Shown: positions 49,944-58,493, numbered from the stretch's first letter. The stretch: DNA of 64,000 bases from Nocardia colli (GCF_008704205.1 NZ_VXLC01000023.1:62001-126000), one strand, 5' to 3'. The notes: generated by a model from the sequence alone, not told the origin. Translations and numbers: made by a program.

Positions 49944-51426
49944 CGAGGATCTCTCGGCCCTGCCGCCGTCGCTGGCGCGGGTGCACATGGTCGGCATCGG
50001 CGGGGCCGGCATGTCCGGCATCGCCCGGATCCTGCTGTCCCGCGGCGGCGCCGTGTCCGGCTCGGACGCCAAGGAGAGCCGCGGCGTGCTCGCGCTGCGT
50101 GCTCGCGGCGCGCAGGTGCGCATCGGCCACGACGCCAGCGCGCTGGACCTGCTGCCCGGCGGCCCGACCGTGGTGGTCACCACCTACGCGGCCATCCCGA
50201 AGACCAATCCCGAACTGGTGGAAGCGAAACGGCGCGACATCCCGGTGCTGCTGCGCCCGGCCGTGCTCGCCTCGCTGATGCAGGGGCATCGCACGCTGCT
50301 GGTGTCGGGCACGCACGGCAAGACCTCCACCACCTCGATGCTGATCGTGTCGTTGCAGCACTGCGGCTTCGACCCGTCCTTCGCGGTCGGCGGCGAGCTG
50401 AACGAGGCGGGCACCAACGCCCACCACGGCACCGGGGACATCTTCGTCGCCGAGGCCGACGAGAGCGACGGGTCGCTGCTGCAATACGACCCGGATGTCG
50501 CGGTGGTCACCAACATCGAATCCGATCACCTGGACTACTTCGGCACCGACGAGGCCTATGTGCAGGTCTTCGACGATTTCGCCGACCGGCTCGCCGACGG
50601 CGGCCTGCTGGTGGTCTGCCTGGACGACCCGGGTTCGCGCGCGCTCGCCGAGCGGGTGGGGGAGAAGCTGGCCGCCAAGAACATTCGGGTCCTGGGTTAC
50701 GGCTCCGGCGAACTCGCCGACGCGCCGGTCCCGGTCGGTGTGCGGCTGCACAGCTGGGAGCCGCGCGACGTCGGCGGCATCGCCCAGTTCCAGCTCGACG
50801 ACGAAGCCACGCCGCGCACCCTGCGGCTGTCCGTGCCCGGCCGGCACATGGCGTTGAACGCGCTGGCCGCGTTGCTCGCCGCGCGGGCGACCGGGGCCGA
50901 CGTGGACGAAATCATCCAGGGCCTGGAGGGTTTCGGCGGCGTGCACCGCCGGTTCCAGTTCGCCGGCCGGGAGAACGGCGTGCGCGTCTTCGACGACTAC
51001 GCCCACCATCCGACCGAGGTGCGCGCCGTGCTCGGCGCCGCCGCGGAGCTGGTGCAGCAGGAGGCCCGCGATGGCGCCCGCTCCCGCCAGGGCCGGGTGA
51101 TCGTGGTCTTCCAACCGCATCTCTACAGCCGCACCGCGACGTTCGCGCAGGACTTCGGCGCCGCGCTGAGCCTGGCCGACGAGGTGGTCGTGCTCGACGT
51201 GTACGGCGCGCGGGAGAAACCGCTGCCCGGCGTGAACGGCGCGCTGGTCGCGCAGTCGGTCACCAAACCCGTGCACTACCAGCCGGATATGTCGCGGGTC
51301 GGCCGTCAGGTCGCCAAGCTCGCGCTGCCCGGCGACGTGGTGATCACCATGGGCGCCGGCGACGTGACCATGCTCGGCAGCCAGATCCTCGACGGTTTAC
51401 GGGCGCGTCCACAGTACGGGCGGTGA
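49936..51426 (+). CDS. murC: UDP-MurNAc:L-alanine ligase
   Basis: MurC adds the first residue of the stem peptide. The 496-residue protein has HMVGIGGAGMSGIARIL, the ATP loop VSGTHGKTSTTSM, EADESDGSLL, NIESDHLDYF and DDYAHHPTEVRAVL. In mycobacteria MurC may use L-Ala or Gly and later N-glycolylation occurs on the UDP-sugar. The GTG start overlaps murG. Confidence 0.97.
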   Translation: MADEDLSALPPSLARVHMVGIGGAGMSGIARILLSRGGAVSGSDAKESRGVLALRARGAQVRIGHDASALDLLPGGPTVVVTTYAAIPKTNPELVEAKRRDIPVLLRPAVLASLMQGHRTLLVSGTHGKTSTTSMLIVSLQHCGFDPSFAVGGELNEAGTNAHHGTGDIFVAEADESDGSLLQYDPDVAVVTNIESDHLDYFGTDEAYVQVFDDFADRLADGGLLVVCLDDPGSRALAERVGEKLAAKNIRVLGYGSGELADAPVPVGVRLHSWEPRDVGGIAQFQLDDEATPRTLRLSVPGRHMALNALAALLAARATGADVDEIIQGLEGFGGVHRRFQFAGRENGVRVFDDYAHHPTEVRAVLGAAAELVQQEARDGARSRQGRVIVVFQPHLYSRTATFAQDFGAALSLADEVVVLDVYGAREKPLPGVNGALVAQSVTKPVHYQPDMSRVGRQVAKLALPGDVVITMGAGDVTMLGSQILDGLRARPQYGR

Positions 51427-51430
51427 GGCC

Positions 51431-52180
51431 GTGACCGAGCGATCGAGGCGCGGTGTCGGGTCGGTGCGGGACAAGGGCGTCGGCGCGGCGCGTTCGGCCG
51501 GTGCGCGGCTGAGCCCGAACGGGTGGCGGCGGGTCCGGTTGTGGGGATTGCTGGGCGTGTGCGTCCTTGCGATCGTCGGCGGCGTCGCGTGGTTCACGCC
51601 GGTGCTGTCGGTGCGCACCGTCGACATCGACGGCGTGGTCGCGGTGCCCGAACAGCAGGTGCGCGACCTTCTCGAAATCCCTTCCGGCCGGTCGATGTTG
51701 CGCATCGACACGACCGCGATCGCCCGGCGTGTCGCGAGCATTCCGAAGGTGCGCACGGCCCGGGTGCAGCGGGTCTTCCCGTCGACCGTGCGGGTGACCG
51801 TGGTCGAGCGAACTCCGGTGCTGTTCTTCGACAGCCCGCAGGGCGCGCACCTACTGGACGCGGAGAGCGTGGAATTCGCGATCGAGGACGCGCCGATCGG
51901 CGTGCCCAAGCTGATCACCGATCGCCCGGCCAGTGACGCGCCGGTGACCAGGGCCGCGGTCGGGGTGCTTGCCGCGCTGCCGCCCGCGCTGGCGGTTCAG
52001 GTGGACGAGGTTGCGGCACGGTCAATTTCGGATATTTCGCTGAATCTCAAGGACGGGCGCACGGTACTCTGGGGCGGCATGAACGACGCCGCACGTAAGT
52101 CGGCGGTCGTGCTCCCGCTGCTGACCCGCCCCGGAACGGTGTTCGATGTGTCGAGTCCCAACCTGGTCACGGTAAAGTGA
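51431..52180 (+). CDS. ftsQ: Cell division protein FtsQ
   Basis: A 249-residue bitopic division protein. A basic cytoplasmic tail of about 38 residues precedes the helix VRLWGLLGVCVLAIVGGVAW; the POTRA domain starts at VRTVDIDGVVAVPEQQVRDL and is followed by VVERTPVLFFDSPQGAHLLD. FtsQ links FtsL and FtsB to the divisome. The GTG start lies 4 bases after the murC stop. The 407-base gap to ftsZ that follows is the longest inside the dcw cluster. Confidence 0.94.
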   Translation: MTERSRRGVGSVRDKGVGAARSAGARLSPNGWRRVRLWGLLGVCVLAIVGGVAWFTPVLSVRTVDIDGVVAVPEQQVRDLLEIPSGRSMLRIDTTAIARRVASIPKVRTARVQRVFPSTVRVTVVERTPVLFFDSPQGAHLLDAESVEFAIEDAPIGVPKLITDRPASDAPVTRAAVGVLAALPPALAVQVDEVAARSISDISLNLKDGRTVLWGGMNDAARKSAVVLPLLTRPGTVFDVSSPNLVTVK

Positions 52181-52446
52181 GCGATACCCATTGCGCCCGC
52201 GTCGAATTGCAGTATTCGACGGGTGGCGTTCGCCGACCTGGAAAGGTCGCGCGAGCTGCCGCTTCCGGGCCTGACGCTCACGGCACCGGCCCTTGCGCCG
52301 GGAACCGAGCGCCGGGGGGCAACCGTTCACCATACGTCGTGCGGCGCTGCGAGACGAGAGGGATCACACAAGATTCTGTCTCTTGTTTCGGCGCGCCTGC
52401 GCGCGTATTGCGGCGGCGGCGAATAGCGTTCCGCAGCAGTCGGATA

Positions 52447-52485
52447 CTTGACATAACGCTAACCCTATGGTTCAGGTTTAGGGTT
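52447..52485 (+). promoter_or_regulatory. ftsZ promoter region with AACCCTA/TAGGGTT inverted repeat
   Basis: The 52181-52587 gap holds no gene. TTGACA (52447-52452) is a good -35, and the inverted repeat AACCCTA (52461-52467) and TAGGGTT (52479-52485) follows, with TATGGT inside as a possible -10 at short spacing. I recall a similar block upstream of ftsZ in other mycolic-acid actinobacteria; this needs alignment. Confidence 0.55.
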
Positions 52486-52587
52486 TGCCCGAGCGGCGGT
52501 TCGCTGAGTGAAGCCGCTCAGGCGAATACGGCGGAGTGTCTCGAATCCGAAAACGACAGGCTTTAGATCGAAGGAAGGCGAGAGCCC

Positions 52588-53820
52588 ATGACGCCCCCGC
52601 ACAACTACCTTGCCGTGATCAAGGTCGTCGGTATCGGCGGCGGCGGTGTCAATGCCGTCAACCGGATGATCGAACAGGGCCTCAAAGGTGTCGAGTTCAT
52701 CGCGGTCAACACCGACGCGCAGGCCCTGCTGATGAGCGATGCCGACGTCAAGCTCGACGTCGGCCGTGAACTCACCCGTGGTCTCGGAGCCGGCGCCGAC
52801 CCCGAGGTCGGCCGCCGCGCCGCCGAGGACCACAAGGACGAGATCGAAGAGGTGCTCAAGGGCGCCGACATGGTGTTCGTCACCGCGGGCGAGGGCGGTG
52901 GCACCGGCACCGGTGGCGCCCCGGTCGTCGCCCAGATCGCCCGCAAGCTCGGCGCGCTGACCATCGGCGTCGTCACCCGCCCGTTCTCCTTCGAGGGCAA
53001 GCGGCGCGGCGGCCAGGCCGAGACCGGCATCGGTCAGCTGCGCGAGTCCTGCGACACGCTCATCGTGATCCCGAACGACCGGCTGCTACAGCTCGGCGAC
53101 GCGGCGGTCAGCCTGATGGACGCATTCCGCTCGGCGGACGAGGTGCTGCTCAACGGTGTCCAGGGCATCACCGACCTGATCACCACCCCGGGTCTGATCA
53201 ACGTCGACTTCGCCGACGTCAAGAGCGTGATGTCCGGCGCGGGCAGCGCGCTGATGGGCATCGGCTCGGCGCGCGGCGAGGGCCGATCGGTGAAAGCGGC
53301 CGAGTCGGCGATCAATTCGCCGCTGCTGGAGGCGTCCATGGACGGCGCGCACGGCGTGCTGCTGTCCATCGCGGGCGGCTCCGACCTCGGCCTGTTCGAG
53401 ATCAACGAGGCCGCGTCGCTGGTCCAGGAGGCCGCGCACATCGAGGCCAACATCATCTTCGGCACGGTGATCGACGACTCGCTCGGCGATGAAGTGCGCG
53501 TCACCGTGATCGCCGCGGGTTTTGACGGGGGAGGTCCCGCCCGGCGGACCTTCGAGAACCCGAGCCGGAGCACCATCGGATCGGCCCGCGCCGGCGAGAT
53601 CGGCCAGAGCCGTCCCGCCGAGGTGGCGGCCCGCAGCACCGACATCGCGGCCGCGTCCGCGAGCTCGACCTCCTCGACCCGTGGCGCCGTCCCGAGTTAC
53701 CGGGACAGCGAGAAGGCCAGGATGGCCGACCCGACCGTGGCGAACAACGCACGGACCCACATCGAGCCGCCCGACGATGACGACGACGATGTCGACGTCC
53801 CGTCCTTCATGCGACGGTGA
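52588..53820 (+). CDS. ftsZ: Cell division GTPase FtsZ
   Basis: FtsZ polymerises into the Z-ring. The 410-residue protein has the tubulin signature GGGTGTG at residues 103-109, NTDAQALLMSDADVKL, the T7 loop NVDFADVKSVM with catalytic Asp, a variable linker rich in Ala and Ser (about 330-390), and the acidic C-terminal tail DDDVDVPSFMRR that binds SepF and FtsW in this lineage. ATG at 52588 has GGAAGGCGAG upstream. A strong terminator follows, so ftsZ can be transcribed as its own unit. Confidence 0.98.
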   Translation: MTPPHNYLAVIKVVGIGGGGVNAVNRMIEQGLKGVEFIAVNTDAQALLMSDADVKLDVGRELTRGLGAGADPEVGRRAAEDHKDEIEEVLKGADMVFVTAGEGGGTGTGGAPVVAQIARKLGALTIGVVTRPFSFEGKRRGGQAETGIGQLRESCDTLIVIPNDRLLQLGDAAVSLMDAFRSADEVLLNGVQGITDLITTPGLINVDFADVKSVMSGAGSALMGIGSARGEGRSVKAAESAINSPLLEASMDGAHGVLLSIAGGSDLGLFEINEAASLVQEAAHIEANIIFGTVIDDSLGDEVRVTVIAAGFDGGGPARRTFENPSRSTIGSARAGEIGQSRPAEVAARSTDIAAASASSTSSTRGAVPSYRDSEKARMADPTVANNARTHIEPPDDDDDDVDVPSFMRR

Positions 53821-53852
53821 CGCCCAGACAGCGCGCAGAACAAGCTGAACCG

Positions 53853-53887
53853 CGAAGGCCCTGATCCACTTCGGATCAGGGCCTTCG
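53853..53887 (+). terminator. Terminator after ftsZ
   Basis: A perfect 15-bp stem CGAAGGCCCTGATCC (53853-53867) and its complement (53873-53887) with a 5-base loop, 32 bases past the ftsZ stop. Confidence 0.8.
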
Positions 53888-53963
53888 TGGCCTCCACCCC
53901 CGCGAACCCAGATCCGCACCAACAGCGCCCCCGTCGTCCGACACGGTCCGTCGACCCATGCCC

Positions 53964-54037
53964 GCCGCACTACTTCTGATTTCCCGCACCGAAAATTGCA
54001 TGCGATTCCAGGTGCGGGAAATCAGAAGTAGTGCGGC
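53964..54037. repeat. Palindromic repeat, copy 4 of 4
   Basis: A 74-bp palindrome centred on GCATGC (53998-54003). The outer 27-bp arms, starting GCCGCACTACTTCTGATTTC, are perfectly complementary, including a compensatory change to CTAC/GTAG that the other copies lack. The inner part is more diverged (GAAAATT against GATTCCA). It lies between the ftsZ terminator and pgeF. Confidence 0.95.
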
Positions 54038-54112
54038 TGACGTGCTGACCGGCGGGGGTGGGGGGGAGTGTTGTAGTCCTGGTGGCGGGTCGTCGGGGGT
54101 GGTGAGCGCTAT

Positions 54113-54118
54113 TAGGCT
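54113..54118 (+). promoter_or_regulatory. -10 element for leaderless pgeF
   Basis: TAGGCT (TAnnnT) ends 7 bases before the ATG at 54126 and no ribosome site is seen, so a leaderless transcript is likely. Confidence 0.45.
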
Positions 54119-54125
54119 CGGTGGC

Positions 54126-54851
54126 ATGACTTCTGCCCCTACGCTGACCGTTCGACGAGTGACGACGACTAGGGCGGGTGGGTTTTCGGCGCCGCCTTAT
54201 GAGTCGTTCAATCTTGGGGATCATGTCGGCGACGATCCGGCGACGGTGCGGCGCAATCGGGATCGGCTGGCCGAGGGGATCGGGCTCACGCCGGACCGGC
54301 TGGTGTGGATGGAGCAGATCCACGGACGCAACGTCGAGATCATCGACGGCCCGCGCGAGGAGCCGGTGCCGGCCACCGACGCCCTGGTGACCAAGGTGCC
54401 CGGCCTGGCGCTGGTGGTGCTGACCGCCGATTGCGTGCCGGTCCTGCTGTCCGACGACGAGGCGGGCGTCATCGCCGCCGTGCACGCCGGGCGGATCGGC
54501 GCGCGGATCGGGATCGTGCCGCTGGTGCTCGAGGCGATGGTGTCCATCGGCGCGCGCATCGACCGCATCGGCGCGTTCCTCGGCCCGGCTGCCTCGGGGC
54601 GGCAATACGAGGTGCCCGCCGCGATGCGTGCCGACGTCGAAAAGCACCTGCCGGGTAGCGCTTCCACCACCGTGCGCAAGACGCCCTCGCTCGACCTGCG
54701 CGCCGGCATCGCCAGGCAGCTCATCGAGGCCGGGATCAACGGTGTCGCCATCGACCCGCGCTGCACCATCGAAGACCGCACCCTGTTCAGCCACCGCCGC
54801 GGCGCGCCGACCGGGCGGCTCGGCAGCGTGATCTGGTCGGAGGTGCGCTGA
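54126..54851 (+). CDS. pgeF: Peptidoglycan editing factor PgeF (YfiH, DUF152 multicopper-type)
   Basis: PgeF-type proteins remove wrongly incorporated amino acids from peptidoglycan precursors, and related proteins act as laccase-like or purine nucleoside enzymes. The 241-residue protein has FNLGDHVGDDP, WMEQIHGRNV, LTADCVPVLLSD with the catalytic Cys, and VHAGRIGARIG, where the usual HAGWRG of other bacteria is changed. RCTIEDRTLFSHRR is the C-terminal block. The ATG at 54126 is chosen; the longer open frame runs back through palindrome copy 4 and is not coding. It is coupled to the next gene by TGATG. Confidence 0.92.
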   Translation: MTSAPTLTVRRVTTTRAGGFSAPPYESFNLGDHVGDDPATVRRNRDRLAEGIGLTPDRLVWMEQIHGRNVEIIDGPREEPVPATDALVTKVPGLALVVLTADCVPVLLSDDEAGVIAAVHAGRIGARIGIVPLVLEAMVSIGARIDRIGAFLGPAASGRQYEVPAAMRADVEKHLPGSASTTVRKTPSLDLRAGIARQLIEAGINGVAIDPRCTIEDRTLFSHRRGAPTGRLGSVIWSEVR

Positions 54852-55633
54852 TGACCGGCTCGGAAGCCGTTGCGGCCCAGGTCGACGCGCGCACCGCGGA
54901 GCTGGCCACCAACCTGTCCGCGCTGCTCCAGCGGGTCGACGCGGCCTGTCTCGCGGCGGGGCGCGCGCCGGACTCGGTGCGTCTACTCCCCGTGACGAAG
55001 TTCTTCCCGGCCGCCGACGTGGCGATCCTGTATCGCCTTGGCCGGCGCGAGTTCGGCGAATCGCGCGAGCAAGAAGCCACAGCAAAGGTGGCAGAACTGC
55101 CAAATTTGGTCGGCCAGGGAGCTGAAAGTGACGAAGGACTCCCGGATGTCCAGTGGCACATGATCGGTCGCCTGCAACGCAACAAGGCACGGGTCGTCGC
55201 GCGCTGGGCGCACGCCGTGCACTCGGTCGACAGCGAACGCCTGGCAACGGCTCTGGACACGGGCGCGCAGACCGCGCTGGACGCGGGGGAGCGGACCGGC
55301 CCGGTGCGCGTCCTGTTGCAGGTGAGCCTGGATGACGACCCCTCGCGCGGCGGTGTCGCGCCGGCCGAATTAGCCCGTCTCGCAGAACAAGTTGCCGGGT
55401 CCAAGGCATTACGACTGTCCGGTCTGATGGCCATTCCCCCATTGGGGGCTGAGTCTGATGCGGCATTTGCGCGACTTGCGACTTTGCACACCATGCTGCT
55501 CGCCGAGCATCCCGGCGCGACAGAACTTTCCGCAGGAATGTCGGGCGATCTGGAATCTGCCATCGAACACGGCTCCACCTGTGTGCGTGTCGGTACCGCC
55601 TTGATGGGCGCTCGACCGATAACCTCGGCGTAG
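54851..55633 (+). CDS. YggS-family pyridoxal-phosphate homeostasis protein
   Basis: A 260-residue single-domain PLP-binding barrel protein. LLPVTKFFPAADV carries the PLP Lys50, FGESREQEATAK, WHMIGRLQRNKAR, VHSVDSERL and SAGMSGDLESAIEHG (with STCVRVGTALMG after it) are family blocks. It keeps cellular PLP balanced and is found between pgeF and sepF in most actinobacteria. ATG overlaps the pgeF stop. Confidence 0.94.
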   Translation: MTGSEAVAAQVDARTAELATNLSALLQRVDAACLAAGRAPDSVRLLPVTKFFPAADVAILYRLGRREFGESREQEATAKVAELPNLVGQGAESDEGLPDVQWHMIGRLQRNKARVVARWAHAVHSVDSERLATALDTGAQTALDAGERTGPVRVLLQVSLDDDPSRGGVAPAELARLAEQVAGSKALRLSGLMAIPPLGAESDAAFARLATLHTMLLAEHPGATELSAGMSGDLESAIEHGSTCVRVGTALMGARPITSA

Positions 55634-55664
55634 CAAAGAAACCTCATCAGTCACATTCGACACA

Positions 55665-55670
55665 TATGCT
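55665..55670 (+). promoter_or_regulatory. -10 candidate upstream of the sepF mini-ORF
   Basis: TATGCT (TAnnnT) lies 70 bases before the mini-ORF at 55741 in an otherwise featureless gap. AAGGAAGG at about 55723-55730 serves as ribosome site of the mini-ORF. Confidence 0.35.
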
Positions 55671-55740
55671 TGAGGCAGACGAGGGCTGAGCAAGACTTCA
55701 ACACCCGGCCGCCACCGGGGCCGAAGGAAGGTCGACCAAT

Positions 55741-55824
55741 ATGAGCGAGCGCAGCGAGCGAGTTCTCGACGCAGCCACCATCGTGGTCATGACTGCGCCG
55801 AGCGTCAGCGAGGCCAGGTCATGA
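55741..55824 (+). CDS. 27-codon mini-ORF (MSERSER type), copy B
   Basis: The frame begins MSERSER, contains VMTAPSVSEARS and stops with TGA overlapping the sepF ATG. It has GGAAGG upstream and the same 84-base length and layout as copy A at 29053-29136. The repeat supplies the bases around the start codon of the downstream gene in both places. SepF translation may be coupled to it. Confidence 0.6.
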   Translation: MSERSERVLDAATIVVMTAPSVSEARS

Positions 55825-56624
55825 GCACGCTGCATAAGTTCAAGGCGTACTTCGGCATGGTCCCTCTCGAAGACTACGAAGACGACTATGTCGATGATCG
55901 CGCCCCACGAGGGAGCGACGATCGCGTCGCGCGCCGGCCTCGGCCCCGTGACTACCCGGACGGCTACGGTGCCGACCGGTACCCCGAAGACCGTTACGGC
56001 GCTGGTCATTACGCCGCCGACGGCTTCGACCGCGAGGACGCCGACTACTCGGAACCTGCCTACAAGTCGCCGTACAAGGCCGGCTACCCGGTCTCCCGCC
56101 GCGAGGAGTACGCGGACGAGCCCTACGGCGAGGACCGCTACGAATCGCAGCGTCGGCCGACCCGGATCGAGACCGCGCCGTCCTCCGGCCGGTTCCGGGG
56201 CAGCGGCAGCCTGCCACCGCTGCGGGGTGCCACCCGCGGTGCGCTCGCCGTCGATCCCGACGCCGAGGAGCGTCGGCTCGAGGAGCGCGTGCGCCCCGAA
56301 CCGGCACCCGCGCGCAGGCCGGGGATCTTCGAGGACGGAGGCCCCTTGTCCAAGATCACGACACTGCGCCCGCGCGACTACAGCGAGGCCAGGATCATCG
56401 GCGAGCGGTTCCGCGAGGGCAACCCGGTGATCATGGACCTGGTCGATCTCAGCAACGCCGACGCCAAGCGCCTGGTCGACTTCGCCGCCGGACTCGCGTT
56501 CGCGCTGCGTGGCTCGTTCGACAAGGTTGCTACGAAGGTGTTCCTCCTCTCACCGGCCGACGTCGACGTATCAGCCGAAGAACGCCGTCGCATCGCCGAA
56601 ACCGGCTTCTACAACCAGAAATAA
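55821..56624 (+). CDS. sepF: Cell division protein SepF
   Basis: SepF anchors FtsZ to the membrane in bacteria without FtsA and is essential in actinobacteria. The 267-residue protein starts MSTLHKFKAYFGM, an amphipathic membrane-binding helix, then has a Tyr- and Asp-rich linker (about residues 18-165) and the SepF core with ITTLRPRDYSEARIIGERFR, NPVIMDLVDLSNADAKRLVD and FAAGLAFALRGSFDKVATKV. ATG at 55821 overlaps the mini-ORF stop. The long acidic linker is usual for this group. Confidence 0.95.
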   Translation: MSTLHKFKAYFGMVPLEDYEDDYVDDRAPRGSDDRVARRPRPRDYPDGYGADRYPEDRYGAGHYAADGFDREDADYSEPAYKSPYKAGYPVSRREEYADEPYGEDRYESQRRPTRIETAPSSGRFRGSGSLPPLRGATRGALAVDPDAEERRLEERVRPEPAPARRPGIFEDGGPLSKITTLRPRDYSEARIIGERFREGNPVIMDLVDLSNADAKRLVDFAAGLAFALRGSFDKVATKVFLLSPADVDVSAEERRRIAETGFYNQK

Positions 56625-56713
56625 GGTCGTGATCTGGGGGGTGTTGCAGACCGGTCGCAGGTGGGGCGGCGCGGTCATTTTGCGCAAAGCGGATTTTGCG
56701 GCAGAGTGAACTC

Positions 56714-57016
56714 GTGGCCTTGTTCGCGGTGCTGTACTTCGTACTGTTCATCTTCTGGCTGTTGCTGATCAGCCGGGTGATCGTCGAGTTCATCCGAAGC
56801 TTCGCTCGTGACTGGCGTCCCACCGGTGTCGTGGTCATCATCCTCGAGATGATCTTCACGATCACCGATCCTCCGGTGAAACTCCTGAGGCGGTTGATAC
56901 CACCGGTGTCACTGGGGGGAATTCGCCTGGATCTGTCGATTATGGTCCTGCTTTTCATCGTCTTCATCTTGATGTCGATCGTGGGCAGGCTCGGGCAGCC
57001 GGTAGCCCCGGTGTGA
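56714..57016 (+). CDS. YggT-family membrane protein
   Basis: A 100-residue protein with two helix pairs: VLYFVLFIFWLLLISRVIVE and, near the end, SIMVLLFIVFILMSIVG. The centre SFARDWRPTG and TDPPVKLLRRLIPP are the family signature. It matches Rv2146c, between sepF and wag31, and may act in growth or division, but its role is not established. The GTG at 56714 fits the family N terminus; TTG at 56696 is an in-frame alternative. Confidence 0.9.
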   Translation: MALFAVLYFVLFIFWLLLISRVIVEFIRSFARDWRPTGVVVIILEMIFTITDPPVKLLRRLIPPVSLGGIRLDLSIMVLLFIVFILMSIVGRLGQPVAPV

Positions 57017-57084
57017 CAGAATGGGCCGTGAAGTAGCTTGCTAGATCTGCTAGATCTCCAAAAGACGCGTGAAGGGATCCTTCC

Positions 57085-57942
57085 ATGCCGCTGACTCCAG
57101 CCGATGTGCACAACGTCGCGTTCAGCAAACCGCCGATCGGGAAGCGCGGCTACAACGAGGATGAAGTCGACGCCTTCCTGGATCTCGTCGAGCAGGAACT
57201 CTCGCGTCTGATCGAGGAAAACGCCGATCTGCGTCAGCGGGTCGCCGAACTCGACGCGGAACTGGCCGATGCCAAGAAGAATCGCGGCCCGGTCGGCCCG
57301 AACAACGTGAAACCGCCTGTACAGCAGGCCCCTCCGCCGCCGCCGGAGCCGATCAAGCCGCCGGTGCAGCAGGCCCCGCCTGCCCCGATGCCCGCGCCGC
57401 CCGCCCCGAAAGAGGCGCCGAGCGCGGACGCCAATCTGCAGGCCGCCAAGGTGCTCAGCCTCGCCCAGGAGATGGCGGACCGGCTGACCAGCGACGCGAA
57501 GGTCGAGGCGGAAAACCTGCTCTCGAACGCCCGGGCAAACTCCGAGCGTCTGGTCGGCGATGCCCGCACCCGCTCCGAGGCGATGATCGCCGACGCGCGC
57601 CAGAAGGCCGACGCGATGCTCTCGGACGCGCAGTCCCGTTCGGACAACCAGCTGCGCCAGGCCAAGGAGAAGGCCGACGCCCTGCAGGCCGATGCCGAGC
57701 GCAAGCACACCGAGATCATGGCCACCATCACCCAGCAGCGCAGCGTGCTGGAGAGCCGGATCGAGCAGCTCAAGACCTTCGAGCGGGAGTACCGGGTGCG
57801 GCTGAAGTCCTACCTGGAATCGCAGCTCGAGGAGCTGGAGAACCGCGGCTCGGCGGTCCCGGTCGACGGCGGCGAGGCGTTTGCCGACGCCAACACGGCC
57901 AACAACCTGCAGCCGGCCTCGTTCGCCAAGGGTGGCAAGTAA
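57085..57942 (+). CDS. wag31: Polar growth protein Wag31 (DivIVA)
   Basis: Wag31 marks the growing poles and directs cell wall synthesis there. The 285-residue protein has the DivIVA N-terminal domain (LTPADVHNVAFSKPPIGKRG, DEVDAFLDLVEQEL), a Pro-rich insertion with repeated KPPVQQAPPPP-like text (about residues 73-110), and a long coiled coil of Ala, Glu, Arg and Gln from about 113 to 260. In M. tuberculosis it is phosphorylated by PknA on a Thr near residue 73; the equivalent position here falls in a VKPPVQQ segment without Thr. ATG has AAGGGAT upstream. Confidence 0.95.
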   Translation: MPLTPADVHNVAFSKPPIGKRGYNEDEVDAFLDLVEQELSRLIEENADLRQRVAELDAELADAKKNRGPVGPNNVKPPVQQAPPPPPEPIKPPVQQAPPAPMPAPPAPKEAPSADANLQAAKVLSLAQEMADRLTSDAKVEAENLLSNARANSERLVGDARTRSEAMIADARQKADAMLSDAQSRSDNQLRQAKEKADALQADAERKHTEIMATITQQRSVLESRIEQLKTFEREYRVRLKSYLESQLEELENRGSAVPVDGGEAFADANTANNLQPASFAKGGK

Positions 57943-58022
57943 GCCGCTCATACCGAGCACTACCCGCAGTTCAATACACTTGAAGGAACTGTCGAGCCGC
58001 CTGGCATGCGTTGGGGGTTTCC

Positions 58023-58226
58023 ATGCTCGTGTTGACGCTCGTTCTTGCCGCCGTCGGCTTCGCACTACTGGTCGCCGCGCTCACCACCGGATCGGTGATC
58101 TGGGCGTGGGGTTGCATCCTGGTGTGCGTGCTCGGCGCGGTGCTCCTGCTGGTCAGTGCCTTGTCTATGGGTAAGCCGGACGAAGATTCGACTCCGCCTC
58201 CGCCGGGCCGCCACGCGAAACGCTAG
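58023..58226 (+). CDS. Small two-helix membrane protein
   Basis: A 67-residue protein with two membrane helices (about residues 2-24 and 28-48) and a short hydrophilic tail ending PPPPGRHAKR. The ATG at 58023 has GGGGG 5 bases upstream; TTG at 58011 is possible. It lies between wag31 and ileS, where M. tuberculosis has the small membrane protein Rv2144c. Function unknown. Confidence 0.7.
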   Translation: MLVLTLVLAAVGFALLVAALTTGSVIWAWGCILVCVLGAVLLLVSALSMGKPDEDSTPPPPGRHAKR

Positions 58227-58275
58227 GCGGGCCGTAAACAGGTTTGACCGCACTGGCTAGAATCAAACATGAACA

Positions 58276-58493
58276 TGGTGTTGATCCGGCCATCACCGGG
58301 GAGCCTTCGGAAGAACAGCACCCGCTGCCCGTGCGGCGGTGCCCAGTAGAACCGAACGGGTGAGCCCGTCACAGCTCACAATGAGAGGTCCGGCTGCTCT
58401 GGCCGGGCAAGCGGGGTGGTACCGCGGTTTCGGCGCACCGGCGCCGGCATCGTCCCCGTGCCAACGGAAACGGCACGAGGAGACGCATCCGCG
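58276..58493 (+). ncRNA. T-box leader of ileS, translational type
   Basis: The short stem I CCGG-CCATCA-CCGG carries an AUC isoleucine specifier at 58292-58294. GAGCC-TTCGG-AAGAAC follows, then a stem with CAGTAGAACCGAACGG (stem II/IIA-B-like pseudoknot region). The T-box sequence GCGGGGTGGTACCGCGG is at 58411-58427, with TGGT to bind the tRNA end. CGTCCCCGTGCC at 58451-58462 can pair with GGCACGAGGAGACG around the ileS ribosome site, so uncharged tRNA-Ile would free that site. This is the class known for actinobacterial ileS, including Nocardia. Confidence 0.92.

Noticed and set aside
3459..54037. The four palindromes as a CRISPR array or simple terminators
   Set aside because: They are thousands of bases apart with no spacers. 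Two are not at gene ends that need termination and none has a T run, so a dispersed repeat fits better.
53958..54126. N-terminal extension of PgeF through palindrome copy 4
   Set aside because: The extra residues are the translated repeat, the same text seen in unrelated frames at the other copies; the family N terminus and a -10 element support the ATG at 54126.
58416..58493. N-terminal extension of IleS upstream of 58494
   Set aside because: It overlaps the T-box sequence and the ribosome-site hairpin; the family N terminus fits the ATG at 58494.
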